A stretch of 64,000 nucleotides of DNA from positions 1-64,000 of the forward strand of contig NZ_LLZG01000142.1 of assembly GCF_001509475.1 (NCBI RefSeq), read 5' to 3'. This stretch comes from Streptomyces regalis. GTDB lineage: Bacteria > Actinomycetota > Actinomycetes > Streptomycetales > Streptomycetaceae. The stretch's first letter is position 1. Each line of letters begins with the position of its first letter. Below the pieces are notes generated by a model. It saw only the letters and a program-made list of their open reading frames with translations. It made no database searches and was not told where the DNA came from. Shown here piece by piece: positions 60,610-64,000 of the stretch. A program made the position numbers and the translations under genes.

Positions 60610-61139
60610 TGCCGGTCCAGGTTCGGGTTCGTGGCGTTCTGGGCGTCGCAGTTCCACTGGATGGCCTCCGTGCCGGCGTCCGTGGTGCCCTTGGGGATGG
60701 CGAGGCACAGGCCGGTCTTCGCGTTCCTCAGCTGGTCGATCCCGTCGTGGACCCAGACCTGCTCGTCACCCTGCTCGGTGCCGCACGGCCACTGGATGGC
60801 CTTGACGCCGAGCGTCGTGCTCCCGCTGGGTATGGCCAGGCACTGGCCGCTCGCCTTGTTGACCACGTGGTAGCCGCCGCCGGTCATCGGCTTCAGCGAC
60901 CAGTAGTTGCTGTTGCTGTTGCTGCACGACCACTGGATCATCACGGTGCCGGCCGTCTGGCTGGAGCTCGGGTTGGCCAGGCAGAGACCGGTGCCCATGT
61001 TGTAGAGGCGGGCGTTGACGGCGGCCTCGGCGGCCTCGGCGGTCGGCGCCGAGCCGGTCAGTGACGAGCCCGTCAGCACGGGCGCGCCTATGAGGGCGGT
61101 GGCCGCCAGAGTGACGGCCGCCTTTCTGCGCAGGTTCAT
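60597..61139 (-). CDS. Secreted ricin-type beta-trefoil lectin (RICIN) 1
   Basis: 180 aa. The signal peptide ends near AEA and a single ricin-type trefoil follows. It has three QxW-type repeats: TVMIQWSC, VKAIQWPC and TEAIQWNC, with a final DRQWLW, and GTGLCLANPS, SGQCLAIPSG and TGLCLAIPKG as matching openings. Such domains bind galactose- or mannose-type sugars. Its coding end overlaps the sialidase-like gene, so the two are translated together and may act together on one glycan. In sequence it is a sister of the next lectin. Confidence 0.88.
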   Translation of the reverse strand: MNLRRKAAVTLAATALIGAPVLTGSSLTGSAPTAEAAEAAVNARLYNMGTGLCLANPSSSQTAGTVMIQWSCSNSNSNYWSLKPMTGGGYHVVNKASGQCLAIPSGSTTLGVKAIQWPCGTEQGDEQVWVHDGIDQLRNAKTGLCLAIPKGTTDAGTEAIQWNCDAQNATNPNLDRQWLW

Positions 61140-61179
61140 GACAGGGGAGATTCCTTCGCTGCCGCAAAACGGCCGGGTG

Positions 61180-61668
61180 TCACCAGATCCACTGCTGGTC
61201 GCTGTTCGTGTTGCAGGTCCACTGGATGACCTCGGCGCCGTTGGTCGTGTCGCTGTTGGCGACGGCCAGGCACCTGTCGCTGTTCACGTTCCGCAGGCGG
61301 TTGGCGCTGTCGTGGATCCAGCGCTGGTCCAAGTTGTCGTTACAGGGCCACTGGATGGCCTGAGTGCCGTTGGTCAGACTGCTGTTGGGCATGGCCAGGC
61401 ACATCTGGCTGTTCTCGTTCGTGATCTTCACCGAGCCGGACGGCAGCGCCTCGATCTTCCACTGCTGCTCGCTGCCGTAGCCGCAGGTCCACTGGATCAG
61501 GCCGGTGCCGGCCGTCTTGCTCGCGTTGGGCACGGCCAGGCACTTTCCGGTCCCGAGGTTGTCGAATCGTTGGTAGGCGGCCGCCGCGTCGGCCGGCGTG
61601 GAGAAGGCCACGGCGCACACGACCGTGGCGGCGGCAGCGGAGACCCGGGTGATCATCTTGATGGCCAT
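61180..61668 (-). CDS. Secreted ricin-type beta-trefoil lectin (RICIN) 2
   Basis: 162 aa. A short signal peptide (TVVCAVAFSTPADA) precedes one trefoil with repeats GTGKCLAVPN…GLIQWTC, SQMCLAMPN…QAIQWPC and SDRCLAVAN…EVIQWTC and a closing DQQWIW. It is arranged head to tail with RICIN 1 (40-nt gap) and likely belongs to the same transcript as the sialidase-like gene. Tandem duplication of a lectin gene is the simple explanation. The sugar specificity cannot be told. Confidence 0.88.
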   Translation of the reverse strand: MAIKMITRVSAAAATVVCAVAFSTPADAAAAYQRFDNLGTGKCLAVPNASKTAGTGLIQWTCGYGSEQQWKIEALPSGSVKITNENSQMCLAMPNSSLTNGTQAIQWPCNDNLDQRWIHDSANRLRNVNSDRCLAVANSDTTNGAEVIQWTCNTNSDQQWIW

Positions 61669-61687
61669 GGAGGTTCAGAGCCTTTCT

Positions 61688-62376
61688 GTATGCGTCAGCG
61701 AGCGCCTGGAGCCGGTACTCCTTGGGTGACATCCCGTACGCGGCGCGGAAGGCGCGGGTGAAGTCGGAGGCGCGGGGCAGGCCCCAGCGGGTGGCGATGG
61801 TGTGGATCGGCGTGGCGCGCAGGGCTGGTCCGTCAAGTCACGGCGGGCGCCCTCCAGCCGTCGGCGGCGGATGCAGGCCGCGACTGTCTCCCCCCTGTGC
61901 CCTCTCCTGGAAGAGGCGGTGCAGGTAGCTGAGTGAGATGTGATGCGCGGCAGCGACGACGGGCGGTGTCAGATTCGGGTCGTGCAGGTTCTGCTGGATG
62001 AACGCCTGTATGCGAGCGGTCAGGGCGCCCTGCCGGGTCTCCGGCGGCAGGGCGCCCTCCGTCTCCCGCAAGTCCGTCAGCAGGGCGCCGATTCCCTCCC
62101 GCCCCGTCAGCCGTCTGCCCAGCAACTCCTGGTGCGGGAGCACCGGCAGCAGCGCCTTGCGGATCTCGACACCTACGACCGTCAGTAAGCCGCCTTCCCG
62201 GTCGTCGTACGCCCGCAGGTCGCCCGAGCCGAATGTCTCGGTCCGGCCGCCGCGGGCTTCGCGTTCCGGAGGAACCGCGCCGGCGTGAGCGACGTCGGCC
62301 ACACGGTGACCGGTCCCAGCTCCAACAGCCGCTGCTCCGCAGGCACGTCCTCGCACTGGAACATCGTCCCGCTCAC
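61688..62376 (-). pseudogene. AraC-family regulator pseudogene
   Basis: Pieces of one AraC_binding_2/HTH_18 protein lie in order in different frames: GTMFQCEDVPAEQR (N-terminus), LLELGPVTVWPTSLTPARF, LRAYDDREGGLLTVVGVEIRKALLPVL, LLGRRLTGREGIGALLTDL, then GALPPETRQGALTARIQAFIQQNLHDPNLTPPVVAAAHHISLSYLHRLFQER (HTH 1). After a frameshift near 61860 the end is GMSPKEYRLQALADAYRKAL in another frame. At least two internal deletions and two frame changes make it non-functional. Its C-terminal frame runs on without a stop over RICIN 2, so the original end is lost. Confidence 0.75.
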
Positions 62377-62749
62377 CCACCCCGCCCCTCCCGCCCTGAA
62401 TCCCTGTCAGATGCGTGCCGCTGATCTTCGCTCGCACGGAGATCAGCGGCACGGAGATCGCAGAGATGAATGGTGCGCCGGCAAACCCTTCTGACCGTGA
62501 ACTCCAGGTGGATCCGAGGGGAAGAGATCTCCTCGGATTGTTCCGGGTGCGGAGACTGTCCCGCCCGGCAGTGAGAGGTCCATGTCGACCGCGCAGTCGT
62601 CGCGCGCGTGGATCGCGGACGAGGCCGCGAGGGTGTAACTGCCGTCTTCGGCTGAGAGGGTCGCGCCCGTCTGGCGGCCGCCGTGGTCGATCAGCGTGAC
62701 GGGGGCGGGGGCCCGAAGCACCCGCAGCGTCCAGAACACGGCCGCGGAG
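62377..62749. other. Decayed stretch without recognisable gene
   Basis: About 370 nt with short open frames. The minus-strand peptide VTLIDHGGRQTGATLSAEDGSYTLAASSA looks like real coding sequence, perhaps from a beta-rich domain, but I cannot assign it. No RNA or repeat was seen. Confidence 0.3.
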
Positions 62750-63088
62750 GCCGCGGACTGGCTCCTTCGCGCGGGCCGGACTCTCGCCCTCCTCGCTGCT
62801 CGCGCGCAGCTGCGGCGCACGGTTCGCCTTCGGCAGGAGCAGAGCCGTCAGTGGGCCGATGGCCGCAGCGCCTCGCGACCAGGAAGGGGAGCCGGAAGCC
62901 GTGCATGGTCGGGACGGCGACGCCACCGACGTTGTTCGCGGTGCTGGCGATGACCGTGCCGATCACGGCGCTGGACACAGACGTATCTGACGAAGGCTCT
63001 GCCAGGCGGCGCTCATCAGGCCGAGACCGATGCCGTAGCCGATCCCGATAGTGGGGCTCGAGGGCTCGCCGCCGAGCCTGTGCACCAT
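62750..63088 (-). pseudogene. MFS transporter C-terminal remnant
   Basis: Fragments in three frames join into the last helices of a DHA2-type MFS exporter: GIGYGIGLGLMSAAWQS, then TSVSSAVIGTVIASTANNVGGVAVPT and HGFRLPFLVA, then GAAAIGPLTALLLPKANRAPQL. At least two frameshifts separate them, and the remainder of the gene is absent. Confidence 0.55.
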
Positions 63089-63175
63089 GGTGTTGCCCCT
63101 GCACTGAACGCTGTGTCGCCCGGTTTCCGCTCGTCCCGCCAGGTGCTCCTGGGCGAGCGCGCGCTGCCGCGCCGG

Positions 63176-63757
63176 CTAGCCGTCACCGTCCAGGAGGGTG
63201 TCGACGGAAAGGTCGAGGGTGACGCCGACGGATTCGGGGACCGGGACGGTTTGGCCTCGCTTGTAGCGGGTGGGGTCGGGGTACTTGCCGTCGGTCGGAT
63301 CCTGGTAGAGAAGCACCTCATCGTGTTTGCGGTCGGCGATGAGATAGACGGGAAGGCCGGCCTGGGCGTAGCACTCGACCTTGGGGCCAAGGTCGTCGGA
63401 CCAGTTCGAGGACGTCACTTCCACGACCATGCGGAAGACGTTCGGTGCGTAGTAGTTCTTCGTGACATGGGCGTCGCGGAAGTCCGGGTCGACGACGGAG
63501 AAGTCAGGGATCGCGAAGTCCTCGGGCAACGTAGGCAGCCAAAGCCCGACGCCCTGGACGTACTCATACCCCGCCTCGACGAGCCCCGCCCGATCGAAAG
63601 CCCTGCCCAGTTTCGTCAGCGACAGAGCGTGCGAACCATCCGGCGGCGGTGTCACAGTGAGCCTCCCCTGGAGAATCTCCACGCGGTGGCCAGGCAGTGC
63701 ACGGGCGAGCTGGTCGGCAGCCTCGCCCAGGGTCAGCTCCTGCTGCAGTACGGCCAT
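63176..63757 (-). CDS. Uma2-family (DUF820) protein, putative restriction-fold endonuclease
   Basis: 193 aa. The Uma2 pattern is complete: GHRVEILQGRLTVTPPPDGSHALSLTKL, LPEDFAIPDFSVVDPDFRDA (the PD residue), RMVVEVTSSNWSDDLGPKVECYAQAGLPVYLIADRK (ExT and K of the PD-(D/E)xK-like core) and VLLYQDPTDGKYPDPTRYKRGQTVPVPESVGVTLDLSVDTLL. The family is very common in Streptomyces and its cellular role is unknown. ATG 63757 is chosen since the family starts with MAVLQQ-like residues and the codons upstream read as leader. A dead relative is at 28508-28853. Confidence 0.85.
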   Translation of the reverse strand: MAVLQQELTLGEAADQLARALPGHRVEILQGRLTVTPPPDGSHALSLTKLGRAFDRAGLVEAGYEYVQGVGLWLPTLPEDFAIPDFSVVDPDFRDAHVTKNYYAPNVFRMVVEVTSSNWSDDLGPKVECYAQAGLPVYLIADRKHDEVLLYQDPTDGKYPDPTRYKRGQTVPVPESVGVTLDLSVDTLLDGDG

Positions 63758-63849
63758 GGCGTCCTCCTTTTCGGGGCCCACTCTCCATGAGCGTAACCGG
63801 CGACGTGTCGCTTGCGCTCATGATCACCCATACGGAGTAATCGCCCAGC

Positions 63850-64000
63850 TCAGAACGCATCCGACGGCACGTAAGTCCCCCAAACCCCCCGCAACGCGTT
63901 GCACACCTCCCCCACAGTCGCCCGAGCCAGCAACGCCTCCTTCATCGGGTACAGGACGTTGGCCTCCCCCTCCGCCGCCTTCCTCAGGGCGTCGAGCGCC
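63850..64000 (-). CDS. Acyl-CoA mutase large subunit (methylmalonyl-/isobutyryl-CoA mutase-like), C-terminus (partial)
   Basis: The 50 visible residues (ALDALRKAAEGEANVLYPMKEALLARATVGEVCNALRGVWGTYVPSDAF) are the end of the TIM-barrel substrate domain of a B12-dependent acyl-CoA mutase. In the IcmA/methylmalonyl-CoA mutase-like group the large chain ends with such a VxxALxxVWG-Y sequence when the cobalamin domain is a separate protein. In S. coelicolor the matching gene, as I recall, is SCO4869. The gene runs off the right edge. Confidence 0.7.
   Translation of the reverse strand, partial: ALDALRKAAEGEANVLYPMKEALLARATVGEVCNALRGVWGTYVPSDAF

Overview
The window is high-GC actinobacterial DNA from a Streptomyces chromosome. 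Most genes are core genes, and the order (accA2-type carboxylase, DeoR regulator, lpdA, deoD, phosphosugar mutase, deoC, aldehyde dehydrogenases, sigQ/afsQ1/afsQ2, add, nucleoside ABC importer with cdd and deoA, a neuB-type cluster, acyl-CoA mutase) matches, from memory, S. coelicolor roughly SCO4921 down to SCO4869. A shorter version of the same neighbourhood (lpdA, deoD, pmmB, add, deoA, cdd, M20 amidohydrolases) is known from Mycobacterium tuberculosis Rv3303c-Rv3315c, so the salvage part is deeply conserved.

Layout. 1-5 kb: the end of a biotin-carboxylase/BCCP protein, TetR and DeoR regulators, a quinone dehydrogenase lacking the usual redox disulfide, and purine nucleoside phosphorylase. 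5-13.7 kb: phosphosugar mutase, membrane glycosyltransferase, deoC, a split pair of aldehyde dehydrogenases and a uridine-kinase-like protein. 13.7-18.2 kb: lipoprotein, sigQ, and the afsQ1-afsQ2-lipoprotein operon with an AfsQ1 box. 18.7-24.7 kb: VanZ, PspC, a small secreted protein, adenosine deaminase, and a LysR/MFS divergent pair. 24.7-27.4 kb: a second beta clamp and a SigG-like ECF sigma factor, each behind an exact RecA-NDp (PafBC-type) DNA-damage promoter. 28.5-37.4 kb: Uma2 pseudogene and the nucleoside uptake locus deoA-cdd-permeases-ATPase with two tandem BMP lipoproteins. 37.7-39.9 kb: M20 amidohydrolase and a methyltransferase.

39.9-56.1 kb is a cell-surface polymer locus for a nonulosonic acid (Kdn- or sialic-like). 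It holds a NeuB-type synthase, a fused CMP-sugar synthetase/HAD phosphatase, polysialyltransferase-like and GT2 glycosyltransferases, a eukaryote-type GT29 sialyltransferase, a GT8-TPR-pyruvyltransferase fusion, an O-acyltransferase and methyltransferases. 56.2-64 kb is accessory: a TetR/FAD-monooxygenase pair with two perfect operators, a sulfotransferase, a sialidase-like protein overlapping a ricin-type lectin gene, a second lectin, decayed AraC and MFS genes, a Uma2 protein and the end of an acyl-CoA mutase.

Two regulatory themes stand out. A 12-bp palindrome CTACGCGCGTAG (four perfect and two near-perfect copies) lies only upstream of nucleoside genes (deoD, deoC, add, the ABC importer operon and both BMP genes). 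At least a dozen genes have a TANNNT-like -10 element 6-7 nt before the start codon, so their mRNAs are probably leaderless. Three families of non-coding repeats, including two MITE-like elements, sit between genes.
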